This document shows, piece after piece, positions 50,466 to 59,034 of a DNA stretch of 64,000 bases. The notes under the pieces were generated by a model that saw only the letters and a program-made list of their open reading frames with translations, ran no database searches and was not told the origin of the DNA. Every line of letters starts with the position of its first letter. Positions within the stretch are counted from its first letter, which is position 1. Source of the DNA: Streptomyces sp. NBC_01431 (GTDB lineage: Bacteria; Actinomycetota; Actinomycetes; Streptomycetales; Streptomycetaceae); NCBI RefSeq assembly GCF_036231355.1, contig NZ_CP109497.1:186001-250000 (forward strand), read 5' to 3'. Position numbers and translations under genes: made by a program.

Positions 50466-51380
50466 TTACAGGTCGTACAGGGCGCCGGGGCGGTCCTCGC
50501 GGATGAGGTCGGCGTTGATGGCCATCGCGGCCAGTGCGCCGCTGGCCGCGGCCATGGCCGCCTGCTGCATGTTCTTGCCCAGGTCACCGGCGACGTACAG
50601 GCGCGGCAGCGAGGTGCGGCCGCGTTCGTCGGTCTGCACCTCGGTGAGGTCGGCCGCCTGGAGCCACGGGCGCAGCGGCTGGATGCGCGGCTCGGTCTCC
50701 AAGTGGGTGAACAGGGCGGCGAATTCGAGGGAGCGGCCGTCGTCCAGTTTGACGCTGACCCCGTCGGGCCCCCCCGCGAGGCCCAGCACCTTGTCCGCCA
50801 CGGTGGGCACCCCGGCGGCGGCCAGCCGGGCCTGCTCGTCCTCGGGCAGCTCGCGCTGGTCGGACAGATAGGTGAGGGAGGACGCCCACACCGTGAGGGT
50901 GGCGGCCAGACACTCGCTGGGCACCCCTCCGCCGTACACGCCGAACGCCCCGTCGCGCACCTCGTAGGCGTGGCAGTAAGGGCACTCGAAGACGCTCTTG
51001 CCCCACAGGTCGGCGATGCCGGGCAGGTCGGGCAGGATCGAGCGCACTCCGGCCGCGTACAGCACCGTGCGGCTGCGCAGCTCGGTGCCGGAGCGGGTCA
51101 CCGTGACCACCTGGTCGCCGTCGGGCGACACCGAAGTCACCTCGCCGTCGACCAGCTCCACCCCGTATCCGGCGATCTCCGCGCGGGCCCGCTCCCGGAA
51201 GTCCGCGATGCTCACACCGTCGTTGGTGGGAACGTTGTGCATGACCCCGGCCGCCATGTTCCGTGCGTCGCCCGAGTCGATCAGCACGGTCCGGCGGCGC
51301 GAGCGGCCCAGGTACAGAGCGGCGTTCAGACCCGCGGGGCCGCCGCCGACGATCACGGCGTCATACGGAGTGGCTGTCAT
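50466..51380 (-). CDS. thioredoxin-reductase-like flavoprotein with CPYC site
   Basis: About 304 residues. FAD site 'VIVGGGPAGLNAALYLGRSR', redox 'SVFECPYCHAYEV' (CxxC plus His), NAD(P)-like 'AFGVYGGGVPSECLA' and 'LPRLYVAGDLGKNMQQAAMA'. The CPYC-H layout is that of dithiol oxidases such as GliT/HlmI as well as TrxB-like proteins. ATG 51380 has GAGGAG just upstream; the 51398 start is possible and overlaps the MFS gene. It may oxidise or protect thiols in the maturing peptide. Confidence 0.82.
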   Translation of the reverse strand: MTATPYDAVIVGGGPAGLNAALYLGRSRRRTVLIDSGDARNMAAGVMHNVPTNDGVSIADFRERARAEIAGYGVELVDGEVTSVSPDGDQVVTVTRSGTELRSRTVLYAAGVRSILPDLPGIADLWGKSVFECPYCHAYEVRDGAFGVYGGGVPSECLAATLTVWASSLTYLSDQRELPEDEQARLAAAGVPTVADKVLGLAGGPDGVSVKLDDGRSLEFAALFTHLETEPRIQPLRPWLQAADLTEVQTDERGRTSLPRLYVAGDLGKNMQQAAMAAASGALAAMAINADLIREDRPGALYDL

Positions 51381-52668
51381 TGTCTCCTCTTTCGTCATCT
51401 GTGTGCCGGTGGTGCGAGCCCGTACCGTCCACCGCGCCCTGAGTCAGGACGACCTTGCGCAGCGGGGCGAGCAGAACGAGGGCGCCCACGATCAGGGCGG
51501 CTCCGAACGTCACGAAGACCGTGGCGACGGAGGAGAAACGGGCGAGCAGACCGCCAAGCGCCGCGCCGAGCGGCATGGTTCCCCAGGAACACAGCCGCGA
51601 CACGCTCATCACGCGGCCCTGGAGTTCGGCCGGCGCGAACCGCTGGCGCAGGGACAGGACCGGGATGTTCCAGCTCATCATGAACACGCCGTTGCACAGC
51701 AGGGCAGCGCCCACCGCCACCACGTTCCCGGCCAGCCCCATCGCGATGTACGCGGTGCCCGACAGTACGAGCGAGGCCAGGGCGAGCGGGATGGTGGGCA
51801 CCTTCTCGGCAAGCCGGCCGGCCAGCCACGTACCGAAGACCGAGCCGATCGAGCCGACGGTGAGCAGCAGGCCGTAACCGACGGCGTGCAGGCGCAGCGA
51901 CCCGTACGCCAGGAGCACCAGCATGGAGAAGGTCGCCGAGTACACGAGGCCGTACAGCGCGCTGGCCGCGAGGGTGCGGGCGAGCGCCGCGCGGCCGAGC
52001 ACGAAGCCGACGCCCGCCCGGATCTCCCGCCACATCGAGGAGCCGGCCCGAGCGGTCTCCCGCGGCGCCGGTACGGCTTTGGCCAGGCCGGTGAGCAGCA
52101 CGGCGGCGACCGCGTACAGGGCGCCGCCGGTGGCCAGCGCCAGGGTCGCGCCGATCCCGACCAGGAGCCCGGCGAGCGGCGGGCCCGCCATCTCGTTCAG
52201 GATGACCTGCGGGGCGAACAACTGCCCGTTGGCGCGCTCCAGTTGCTGCGGGGCGACGATCGCGGGCAGCATCGCGGGGCCCGCGGTCTCGGCGAGCGTC
52301 TCGGCGACGCCCAGCACGAACGCCAGCCCGTACAGGAGCGGCACCGAGCCCCCGGCGGCGAACGCGGCGATCGCCCCCAGCAGCGCCGCGGCCCGCACCA
52401 CATTGCTGAGGACCAGCAGACGGCGCCGGTCGTGGCGGTCCACGAGCACGCCCGCGGGCAGCGCGAACAACAGCCACGGAAGCATGTTGACCGCGGTGAG
52501 CCCGGCCACCACCAGGGGCTGGGGATGGCCGGCGACCACGAGCAGGGGCAGCAGGGTACGGGTGATGCCGTCCCCGGCGTTGGAGGCCACCGAGGACGAC
52601 CAGAGCCACCGGAACGGGCGCCCGAGCCGGGGCGCGCCGCGCAGGGCCCGGGGATCTGCCGTGGTCAA
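51361..52668 (-). CDS. MFS exporter of the RiPP operon
   Basis: 435 residues, about 12 membrane helices, MFS_3 (macrolide-efflux/EntS-like) type, e.g. 'LGRPFRWLWSSSVASNAGDG', 'LPAGVLVDRHDRRRLLVLSN' (loop 2-3 motif A) and 'VGYGLLLTVGSIGSVFGTWL'. Start TTG 52668 after GAGG. Hydrophilic His/Asp-rich C-terminus (GSHHRHTDDERGDNDSHSV). Its gene lies inside the operon, so product export or self-resistance is likely. Confidence 0.85.
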   Translation of the reverse strand: MTTADPRALRGAPRLGRPFRWLWSSSVASNAGDGITRTLLPLLVVAGHPQPLVVAGLTAVNMLPWLLFALPAGVLVDRHDRRRLLVLSNVVRAAALLGAIAAFAAGGSVPLLYGLAFVLGVAETLAETAGPAMLPAIVAPQQLERANGQLFAPQVILNEMAGPPLAGLLVGIGATLALATGGALYAVAAVLLTGLAKAVPAPRETARAGSSMWREIRAGVGFVLGRAALARTLAASALYGLVYSATFSMLVLLAYGSLRLHAVGYGLLLTVGSIGSVFGTWLAGRLAEKVPTIPLALASLVLSGTAYIAMGLAGNVVAVGAALLCNGVFMMSWNIPVLSLRQRFAPAELQGRVMSVSRLCSWGTMPLGAALGGLLARFSSVATVFVTFGAALIVGALVLLAPLRKVVLTQGAVDGTGSHHRHTDDERGDNDSHSV

Positions 52669-52715
52669 AGAACCTCACTCTGCTGTGGTGCGGGCACTCG
52701 TACGCGGTGGCTCAT

Positions 52716-53609
52716 TCAGGCGGACCAGCTGCGCAGGCCCAGGAGCCGTTCACCGAGCGGGGTCAGCTCGGCGCGCCCGTACAACTCCCGTTCCCGCTTG
52801 CGGGGTTGACCGTGGTGCTCGTGCTCGTGCGGCGGGATCCGGTCCCGCCAGAACGCGATCCGCGTCTCGCGCAGGGCCGTGTCGTGCTCCAGCGCCGGGG
52901 ACATGGAGATGTACTGGGCCATGCGCACCCGGTCCGGCGAGCGGTTGGGCCGTACACCGTGCGGCAGCAGGCTGTTGAAGATGATGAGGTCGCCGGGGTC
53001 CACCCGCGGGGTGACGATCTCGTGGCCCGTGAGGTCGGGGGTCATCGGGTCGCGGTCGGCGGGCTGCTGGGCGAGCCAGCCGTCGAGCTTCTCGAAGATG
53101 CCGGGCACGCACTGGAACCCGCCGATCTCCTCGTCGCCCGCGCTCAGCGACAGCACGCCCTGGCAGCTGATGGGCAGCGGGCGCCGCGAGGTGTCGACGT
53201 CCCAGTGGACGAAGCCCTCGAACTCGCGGGTGCCGCGGTTGGGCGGGTTGACGTTGGCGAAGTCGATGACCACCCACAGGTCCGTGGTGTCCCACACGTC
53301 CACGAACGCGTCGTACAGGCGCGGCGTCTGGCGGTTGTCCCACATCGCCTGGTGGTTGTAGATCTCCACCAGGCCGCTGTGTCCGGGCAGCCGCTGGCTG
53401 GGCGCGTCGCTCTTGTACCAGGTGGCCTGGTCGTCCGGATCCATGTCCTCGAAGGCGAACAGCGCCTCGGTCAGGCGTTCCACGTTGTCGGCGGGGACCG
53501 CCTGGCGCACGATGACATAGCCGAGGGTGATCCACTGCTCCCAGTCCTGCGGCGACAGGGTGCGCAGGGGCAGCCGTTTGCGGACGTCCCTGAGCTGGGT
53601 GGCTTCCAT
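52716..53609 (-). CDS. PhyH-type Fe(II)/2-oxoglutarate dioxygenase
   Basis: 297 residues. The metal triad is HxD 'GFVHWDVDTSRRPLP' and the distal His in 'IIFNSLLPHGVRPNRSP', with an Arg (DRVRMAQY) for 2-oxoglutarate. N-terminal 'WEQWITLGYVIVRQAVPADN' is typical of PhyH. Expected reaction: hydroxylation of a side chain. Position between a carbamoyltransferase and the exporter suggests it makes the hydroxyl that is then carbamoylated (inference). Confidence 0.85.
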   Translation of the reverse strand: MEATQLRDVRKRLPLRTLSPQDWEQWITLGYVIVRQAVPADNVERLTEALFAFEDMDPDDQATWYKSDAPSQRLPGHSGLVEIYNHQAMWDNRQTPRLYDAFVDVWDTTDLWVVIDFANVNPPNRGTREFEGFVHWDVDTSRRPLPISCQGVLSLSAGDEEIGGFQCVPGIFEKLDGWLAQQPADRDPMTPDLTGHEIVTPRVDPGDLIIFNSLLPHGVRPNRSPDRVRMAQYISMSPALEHDTALRETRIAFWRDRIPPHEHEHHGQPRKRERELYGRAELTPLGERLLGLRSWSA

Positions 53610-53666
53610 CGAGCTCCTCGTTCCGGTTGGTGCGGTGGGATGTCGGCGGCGCGTGCGCCGGGAGGG

Positions 53667-55487
53667 TCAGGAATGGATGACGGTGCGTTCACCGGCGAGT
53701 ACGACGGCGTCCAGTGGGGTGCTGTCGAGCAGGGCCAGCGCCTCGTCGAGGCTGTTGAGGATCGGGCGCCCGCCCGCGTTGGCGCTGGTGTTGATGAGGA
53801 CGGGCAGTCCGGTACGGGTCTTCAGGGCCAGGCACAGCCGGTGCAGCAGCGGGTGTTCGGTCGAGGTCACGGTCTGAAGGCGCGCGGTGCCGTCGATGTG
53901 CCGGACCTCGGTGAGGTCTTCGGCCCGCTCGGGCCGCACCCGTACGGCGAACAGCATCCGGTCGGTCTGGTCGAGCGGGCCGCTGAAGTACTGGCCGGCC
54001 ACCTCGACCGGGCACAGCGGCGACACCGGGCGGAACCACTCGCGGTGCTTGATGGCCTGGGAAACGTGTTTGCGCGCGCCGGGCCAGTGCGGGGAGACGA
54101 GCAGTGAGCGGTGGCCAAGGGCGCGCGGGCCGGTCTCCATACCGCCCTCCAGCCAGGCCACGCAGTGGCGCGAGGCCAGCAGATCGGCGATCCGCTCGAT
54201 GAACTCGCCCTCGCTCGTCAGGACTTCACGGCGGTGGCGGGTGTCGGAGGTCGTGGTGATGAGGGCGGGCCCGGCGTAGGCGGGCTCGGCGTCCTTCGTG
54301 CGGCGGGGCCGGTCCTGCGCGTTCGCGAGCGCCAGCGCGGCCCCCAGCGCGATGCCCGAGTCGTCACAGCAGGTCGGGATGTGGATGCGGTCGAACAACT
54401 CGGCTTGGGCGAGACGGGAGTTGGCGAGGATGTTCAGCGCGCAGCCGCCCGCGTAACACAGCACCCGGTACTCGGGATACCGCGCGTGCAGCGCCGTGAC
54501 CAGGTGCAGCAGGTCCTGCTCCACGGCCGCCTGCACGGTCGCGGCCAGATCGCGGCAGACCGCGTCCTCGGGGCTCTTGCCGATCACGAAGCGGCGGCCG
54601 GAGGCGGCGCGGATCTCGTCGGGGAAGATCTCCCCGTAGGAGTGCACCACGTCGTCGTCGGTCGCGTCGGCGAGCAGCCCGTCGAGATAGCCGCCGGAGC
54701 TCTCGTCGTACTCGAACCAGCTGTCCTCGTAGCGCAGCGCGCTGCCGACGGGCGCGGTGTCGCCGAGCGGCGCGAACAGCTCGTCCGAGCGCCGGGACCG
54801 CTCCCCGATCATCATGGCCCGCACCACCGGCAACAGATCCGCGTCGACCTCGCCGGTGGCGGCCAGACCGAGCAGTTTGCCGGTGTCGAACTGGCCGCCG
54901 TGCACGCGCCGGGCCAGCGCCTCGTAGAGCAGGCCGAAGCGCGGGCCGTTGCGGTTGTCGAACGACCTGACCGGGACCAGGTCGTCGCCGTCGCCCAGGC
55001 AGACCATGCCGCACTCGGCGTAGTTGCCGGTTCCGTCCAGGGCCAGGGTGAGCGCCTTGGACTCGCCGGAGGTGTAGTAGGCGAGGGCGGCGTGCGCGTA
55101 GTGGTGGCGCACCGCGGTGAGCGGCACCGAGCGGGTGGCGTCGCCGAGCGCCCACTCCACCGGCTTCAACGGGCGCAGGACCGAGGACGCCAGGGCGTCG
55201 CCCGGCCTGCTCCAGGTGATGTCCTGCCCGACCAGTTCGGTGAGCGGGCCGGGCAGGATCTCGCAGGCCGGGGTGTACCAGTCGGACACGGCGATGCCGG
55301 TGACCGGGCCGCCGGCCCGATCGAACAGCGTGCCGATCCACCCGCCGACCTCGCTCGCGAACGTCTTGTTGCCGCCGCACACGTGGCGCAGTCCCACCTG
55401 GCGTTCGGCCTCGATGACATGGACGCCCCCGGGCTCGGCCAGGGCGGCGCCACCGTCGTGTCCGAAGTTCAGACCGATCGTCGGCAT
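53667..55487 (-). CDS. carbamoyltransferase II (NodU/CmcH type)
   Basis: 606 residues. 'TIGLNFGHDGGAALAEPGGV' replaces the usual start; metal-binding 'AVRHHYAHAALAYYTSG', 'TLALDGTGNYAECGM' and 'KLLGLAATGEVDADLL' follow. The C-terminus has 'METGPRALGHRSLLVSPHWP', 'HIDGTARLQTVTSTEHPLLH' and 'LPVLINTSANAGGRPILNSL'. It is clearly a paralogue of, not a copy of, carbamoyltransferase I. Starts 17 nt after the radical SAM gene. Two such enzymes in one RiPP operon is unusual. Confidence 0.9.
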   Translation of the reverse strand: MPTIGLNFGHDGGAALAEPGGVHVIEAERQVGLRHVCGGNKTFASEVGGWIGTLFDRAGGPVTGIAVSDWYTPACEILPGPLTELVGQDITWSRPGDALASSVLRPLKPVEWALGDATRSVPLTAVRHHYAHAALAYYTSGESKALTLALDGTGNYAECGMVCLGDGDDLVPVRSFDNRNGPRFGLLYEALARRVHGGQFDTGKLLGLAATGEVDADLLPVVRAMMIGERSRRSDELFAPLGDTAPVGSALRYEDSWFEYDESSGGYLDGLLADATDDDVVHSYGEIFPDEIRAASGRRFVIGKSPEDAVCRDLAATVQAAVEQDLLHLVTALHARYPEYRVLCYAGGCALNILANSRLAQAELFDRIHIPTCCDDSGIALGAALALANAQDRPRRTKDAEPAYAGPALITTTSDTRHRREVLTSEGEFIERIADLLASRHCVAWLEGGMETGPRALGHRSLLVSPHWPGARKHVSQAIKHREWFRPVSPLCPVEVAGQYFSGPLDQTDRMLFAVRVRPERAEDLTEVRHIDGTARLQTVTSTEHPLLHRLCLALKTRTGLPVLINTSANAGGRPILNSLDEALALLDSTPLDAVVLAGERTVIHS

Positions 55488-55503
55488 GAAGTGCAGCTCC
55501 CTC

Positions 55504-57063
55504 TCAAACGGCGGAGACGACCTGGGCGTGGTGCCGTTCGAGCAGTCCCTGCACGGTTTCGCGCATGTAGGCGCAGTACCCGGGCGACATGACCTGGATC
55601 GACCCGTTCTCCTCCTCCAGTGCTCCGGCCGAGCCGCCCGAGCAGGTGCCCTGGAGCTCGCAGCCCTGGCAGCCCGGCCCGTTGGTGTAGGCCCGCATCC
55701 CGTAGTCGCGGTAGCCGGGGGAGTTGAAGATGCCGCGCCAGTCGTCGATCGAGCCGAGTTTGCGCGCGGTCGCCTTGCAGGCGAAGACGCTGCCGTTGGG
55801 CTCGATGGACAGCTGCCGGCCGACCGCCGGGCAGGTCTTGTAGTCCGCCTGGGCGGCCCACTTCTGCTCGTCCGCGATCATCTGGAACGTCTGGTACCAG
55901 TAGCCGCTCAGCTGCACCCCGCGCTCGCGCCCGTAGTCGACGGCCGAGAGCAGCCGCTGCGCGACGTCGTGTGGGCTGTGCTGCTGGAAGAACTCGTTCG
56001 CCTGGAAGGAGACGATGACGTCGAGGGAGTCCAGGCCCGCCTCGGCGACGAAGTCGATCAGCGGGGTGCCCCACTTGTCCCAGGTGTACTGCGAAAGGAC
56101 GGTCGTGATGCTGACCGGGACCCCGGCCGCCTTCATGTCGAGGATCGCCTTGCGGACCACGGGCCAGGCGGTGCGCTGCTGCTGGCCACCGCGGAACTCG
56201 CCGGTCTCGGGGACGAGGTAGTCGATGGAGACGGTGGTGGAGACCTGGTGCTCGGCGAGCGCCGCGAGCAGTTCGGCGTCGATCCGCGAACCGTTGCTGG
56301 TCATGTCGTACGAGAGGCTGACGCCGTCGTAGGACCCGCCGAAGGTGCGCAGGATGTGCAGGATGGTGCCGCGCGCCAGGGTCGGCTCGCCGCCGAAGAA
56401 CGACACGGTGAGTTCGCCGCCGCCATTGGCCTTGCGCAGCGCGACGGCCTCCCGGAGCGTCTTCTCGGCGACCTCGGGAGACATGTGCATCGAGGGGTTG
56501 CGGCCGCCGTCGCTGCCCTCGTTCCAGTCGCCCTTGGCCAGGGTCGGGCCGGTGTCGCCGCGCGTCGCGCGCAGCTCGACCAGGACGGGACCGGGCTTGA
56601 CCGACTCGCCGGAGTGGTTGCGTTCCTCGACGCCGCCGTCGAAGTTGTACGCGAAACAGCCCTGACAGCTGAAGTTGCACGCGTTGGTCAGGACCAGCTG
56701 GATCGAGGAGTGGAAGACGCCGGTGCTGAGCGCCTCGCCGCGGGTGGACAGCAGCGCGTCGATCTCGGCCGCCTCGTCGTAGCCCGCCGCCACCAGGTAC
56801 TTGGCCTCGATCAGGCTCTCCACGGTCTCCTTGTCGGCGCGCTCCCACAGCTTGTCCAGGGGCAGCCCCTCGGCCGCGGTGCGCAGGAGGTCGATGGTGT
56901 CGCGGTCCACCAGCCGGGCGTTGCCGAACAGTGAGTGGAAGGCAATGGTGCGATCGCCGTCGTCGAAGTTCTCCAGGCGGCCGCCGAAGCGCGAGAAGTC
57001 GCGGTCGTTCGCTGAGCGCAGGGTCCGGACATAGCGGGAGGACTGATAAACCGGGGTGGACAT
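55504..57063 (-). CDS. radical SAM/SPASM peptide maturase
   Basis: 519 residues from ATG 57063 (AGGAGG 10 nt upstream; GTG 57090 is in frame but less likely). The N-terminal ~115 residues precede the AdoMet cluster CxxxCxxC at Cys129, Cys133 and Cys136 (CNFSCQGC), then 'LTVSFFGGEPTLARGTIL'. The C-terminal SPASM domain has Cys411 and Cys429 in CPAVGRQLSIEPNGSVFACK, CxxCx5C at 465, 468 and 474 (CQGCELQGTC), and Cys497 (SPGYCAYM), matching the CX9-15GX4C-gap-CX2CX5C-gap-C pattern with two auxiliary clusters. There is an ~85-residue insertion between the AdoMet cluster and the GGEP motif. It likely installs a cross-link in the 54-residue precursor. Confidence 0.92.
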   Translation of the reverse strand: MSTPVYQSSRYVRTLRSANDRDFSRFGGRLENFDDGDRTIAFHSLFGNARLVDRDTIDLLRTAAEGLPLDKLWERADKETVESLIEAKYLVAAGYDEAAEIDALLSTRGEALSTGVFHSSIQLVLTNACNFSCQGCFAYNFDGGVEERNHSGESVKPGPVLVELRATRGDTGPTLAKGDWNEGSDGGRNPSMHMSPEVAEKTLREAVALRKANGGGELTVSFFGGEPTLARGTILHILRTFGGSYDGVSLSYDMTSNGSRIDAELLAALAEHQVSTTVSIDYLVPETGEFRGGQQQRTAWPVVRKAILDMKAAGVPVSITTVLSQYTWDKWGTPLIDFVAEAGLDSLDVIVSFQANEFFQQHSPHDVAQRLLSAVDYGRERGVQLSGYWYQTFQMIADEQKWAAQADYKTCPAVGRQLSIEPNGSVFACKATARKLGSIDDWRGIFNSPGYRDYGMRAYTNGPGCQGCELQGTCSGGSAGALEEENGSIQVMSPGYCAYMRETVQGLLERHHAQVVSAV

Positions 57064-57236
57064 CGGCGTGCTTCCTCCTGGGAGTTTCACGGTGTGCGGC
57101 GGGAAGCCTCAAGGAGAAGGGCAGGAGAGGGGCCCGTCGTGGTACGGGAAAACCGGGACCCACCGCCGCCGGGAGAGGATGTCGTGCTCAGACCGACCCC
57201 GTGACGACAGGTCCCGGAAGAGGAGCGGCGACGGCC

Positions 57237-57401
57237 TCAGGCCCGCGCGCTCGTTTCTTCCGCCTTCGCGGCGTCCGGAACCGACTCCGCCTTGGGAAGC
57301 GGGGTGATCGTCGGTGCATTGCCCTTGTCGGTCGACACGAACCCGCAGGGCCGCGAAGACGCGGTGGGTGTCGGGTTGTTCATCTTGGTGACTTCGGCCA
57401 T
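57237..57401 (-). CDS. putative RiPP precursor peptide (54 aa)
   Basis: ATG 57401 with GGCGAGGAG 7 nt upstream, stop 57237, directly upstream of the radical SAM gene. The peptide starts MAEVTKMNNPTPTASS (leader-like), has the candidate core RPCGFVSTDKGNAPTITPLP (17-36) with one Cys (Cys19), Phe21, Ser23, Thr24, Asp25, Lys26 and Asn28, and ends in a polar follower rich in Ala and Glu. It is Ser/Thr/Pro-rich and has no homologue known to me. The 173-nt gap to the maturase gene contains GC-rich stems, consistent with higher precursor expression. Confidence 0.7.
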   Translation of the reverse strand: MAEVTKMNNPTPTASSRPCGFVSTDKGNAPTITPLPKAESVPDAAKAEETSARA

Positions 57402-57901
57402 CTGGGTCACTCCTCGCCGTGAGATGTACGGTGCGTGGAACTACCGACGTGTCAGCCAAGCACGGCCGCGGCGGGAGCGAGAACTTTCTTTCTGGCCATA
57501 TCGGCCGCCCGCCCGCCCGCGCGGCGCAGCCCAGAACCCTGCGCACCAGGGGCCCCACGCGTTACCCGCCCCAAGCCCGCCCGAACGCACCGAACCCTGC
57601 CCTTAACTGCGCGAACGTGGCCGGGAGGTGGGCGCACGACCATCGAACCCCGCATGACCCACGAGCTTCCGGAGCGACCCGGCGCACGCTCCGGCTCATC
57701 GGACAGACGGACCATTCCCGGCAGGGTCCGCGACCGGTATCCCTCTGGACACGTGGAGGGCGTACACGGTGAATCTTGAGCGGGGGTGCGGTGGGCCGGG
57801 TCGGCCGGGGCCGAGCCGGCGGGGCCGGGCGCCGTGGCGCGGGGGAGCACACGCCGCCCTGGCCACTGACTCAGCCGAGTCGCATCGGCCGCGACCCGTG
57901 G
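57402..57901. other. gene-free region upstream of the RiPP operon
   Basis: Open frames here are compositional only. It should hold the operon promoter; TTGGCTGACACG at about 57455 (minus strand) and TAGTTC nearby are possible boxes but spacing is poor. Confidence 0.3.
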
Positions 57902-58063
57902 TTACGCGGCCTCCTCGCGCCGTTCGACCACCAGGAAGCTGTCGCTTTCGAGGTCCATCACCACGGCGGCCGCGTGGCCGCGGCTCCTGAGCTGAGCCGC
58001 CAGCTCCTCGGCGGGCCACGACCCGCGCGGGCCACCAGCGGGGAAACGTCCCAGCACCGACAT
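57902..58063 (-). CDS. small conserved-type protein (53 aa)
   Basis: ATG 58063 follows GGAGG at 8 nt; stop TAA 57902. Sequence starts MSVLGRFPAGGPRGSWPAEE, continues 'LAAQLRSRGHAAAVVMDLES' and ends FLVVERREEAA, a compact alpha-beta look. Function unknown. Not part of the RiPP operon by spacing (~500 nt). Confidence 0.6.
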   Translation of the reverse strand: MSVLGRFPAGGPRGSWPAEELAAQLRSRGHAAAVVMDLESDSFLVVERREEAA

Positions 58064-58284
58064 CGAAGCCACCTCCGCATTCAGGCACTCACCCGTACGG
58101 TGCGCCTGCCCCCGAACCGCACAACCATGCCCGGACATGCGAAGCCCCCGCCGGGTGGGGGAGTCCGGCGGGGACTGAACTGCGCTTGCCCGGGATCGCG
58201 GAAAGCATGCGCCGGGATCCGGGAGTCATCAACGGCGGGGACCATTCGCTGGTGTTGGTCCGCGAACAGCGGGGCCCCGAGCCC

Positions 58285-58833
58285 TCAGAGCCAGCTGACC
58301 CGCATGCCGGTGACCGAGCCCGGGGCCGCGTCGTCCGTCGGGCGGCCGAGCTCTCCCGACCACACCCGGTCAAGGAGCCGGCGGACGGTGTCCGCGATCT
58401 CGGGCGCCGCCGTGCGCAGTCCGTGCGCGTCCGCCGCCGGGATCTCGTCCGGGGAGATGCTCGTCTCCTTCAACAGGCTTGAGACGTCGGTGAGTTGGTT
58501 GGTCAGCCAGGTCAGTGGATCCCTGGACAGCTCGTCCACGAAGACCCTCGGGCTCGGGTTCCAGCCGTCGAAAGCCGGGTGGTGGTGTGTCCGGTCGAAG
58601 GTGTTCGGGGCGGCGTTCGCGTCCTGGAGGAGGTCCACCCGCCACAACGGGCGGCCGATCGTGATGGGCCGTGCGGAGTAGACGGAACCGGTCAACTCGC
58701 CGCGTTCGAAGATCCGCAGCTCCAGGCGCACTCCGCGCTCGGGGGTGTCCTGTCCGGGAAGTGGATCCGGGTCCACGAAGTAGAGATCGCTCACCACGAC
58801 GCCGACCCGCTCGAAACCGAATGCGTACAACAC
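58285..58833 (-). CDS. hypothetical protein (182 aa)
   Basis: 182 residues. Sections 'FGFERVGVVVSDLYFVDPDP' and 'SGELGRPTDDAAPGSVTGMR' frame a mixed alpha-beta protein with several Asp/Pro turns and a Trp-rich end 'VSWL'. I do not recognise the family. ATG 58833 follows GGGAGG. A terminator for the convergent direction is at 58994. Confidence 0.7.
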   Translation of the reverse strand: MLYAFGFERVGVVVSDLYFVDPDPLPGQDTPERGVRLELRIFERGELTGSVYSARPITIGRPLWRVDLLQDANAAPNTFDRTHHHPAFDGWNPSPRVFVDELSRDPLTWLTNQLTDVSSLLKETSISPDEIPAADAHGLRTAAPEIADTVRRLLDRVWSGELGRPTDDAAPGSVTGMRVSWL

Positions 58834-58993
58834 GTCAACCTCCCGGGCTGCTGGTGGGACGTAAGCCTGCTGGTGGGACTTACGTCCTGCTCACCGAGCC
58901 TAGGGAACTCCGCGCCTTCGTCACCCGTGCCAAACCGGCCAACGCGCGGGGGCGTTCGGGCCGCACCAGGCGCGTCAGCGGGCTCACCGTTGT

Positions 58994-59022
58994 CGGTGGC
59001 AGGGCCGACGGCCCTGCCACCG
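58994..59022. terminator. 13-bp stem terminator
   Basis: CGGTGGCAGGGCC-GAC-GGCCCTGCCACCG: 13 perfect pairs with a 3-nt loop. It lies 13 nt after the stop of the 59035-59841 VOC gene, so it ends that transcript. Confidence 0.8.
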
Positions 59023-59034
59023 GTACGGCGCCGG

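Noticed and set aside
57452..57500. second short peptide (MARKKVLAPAAAVLG) upstream of the precursor
   Set aside because: Only 15 residues, no convincing SD and no core-like sequence; probably leader DNA of the operon.
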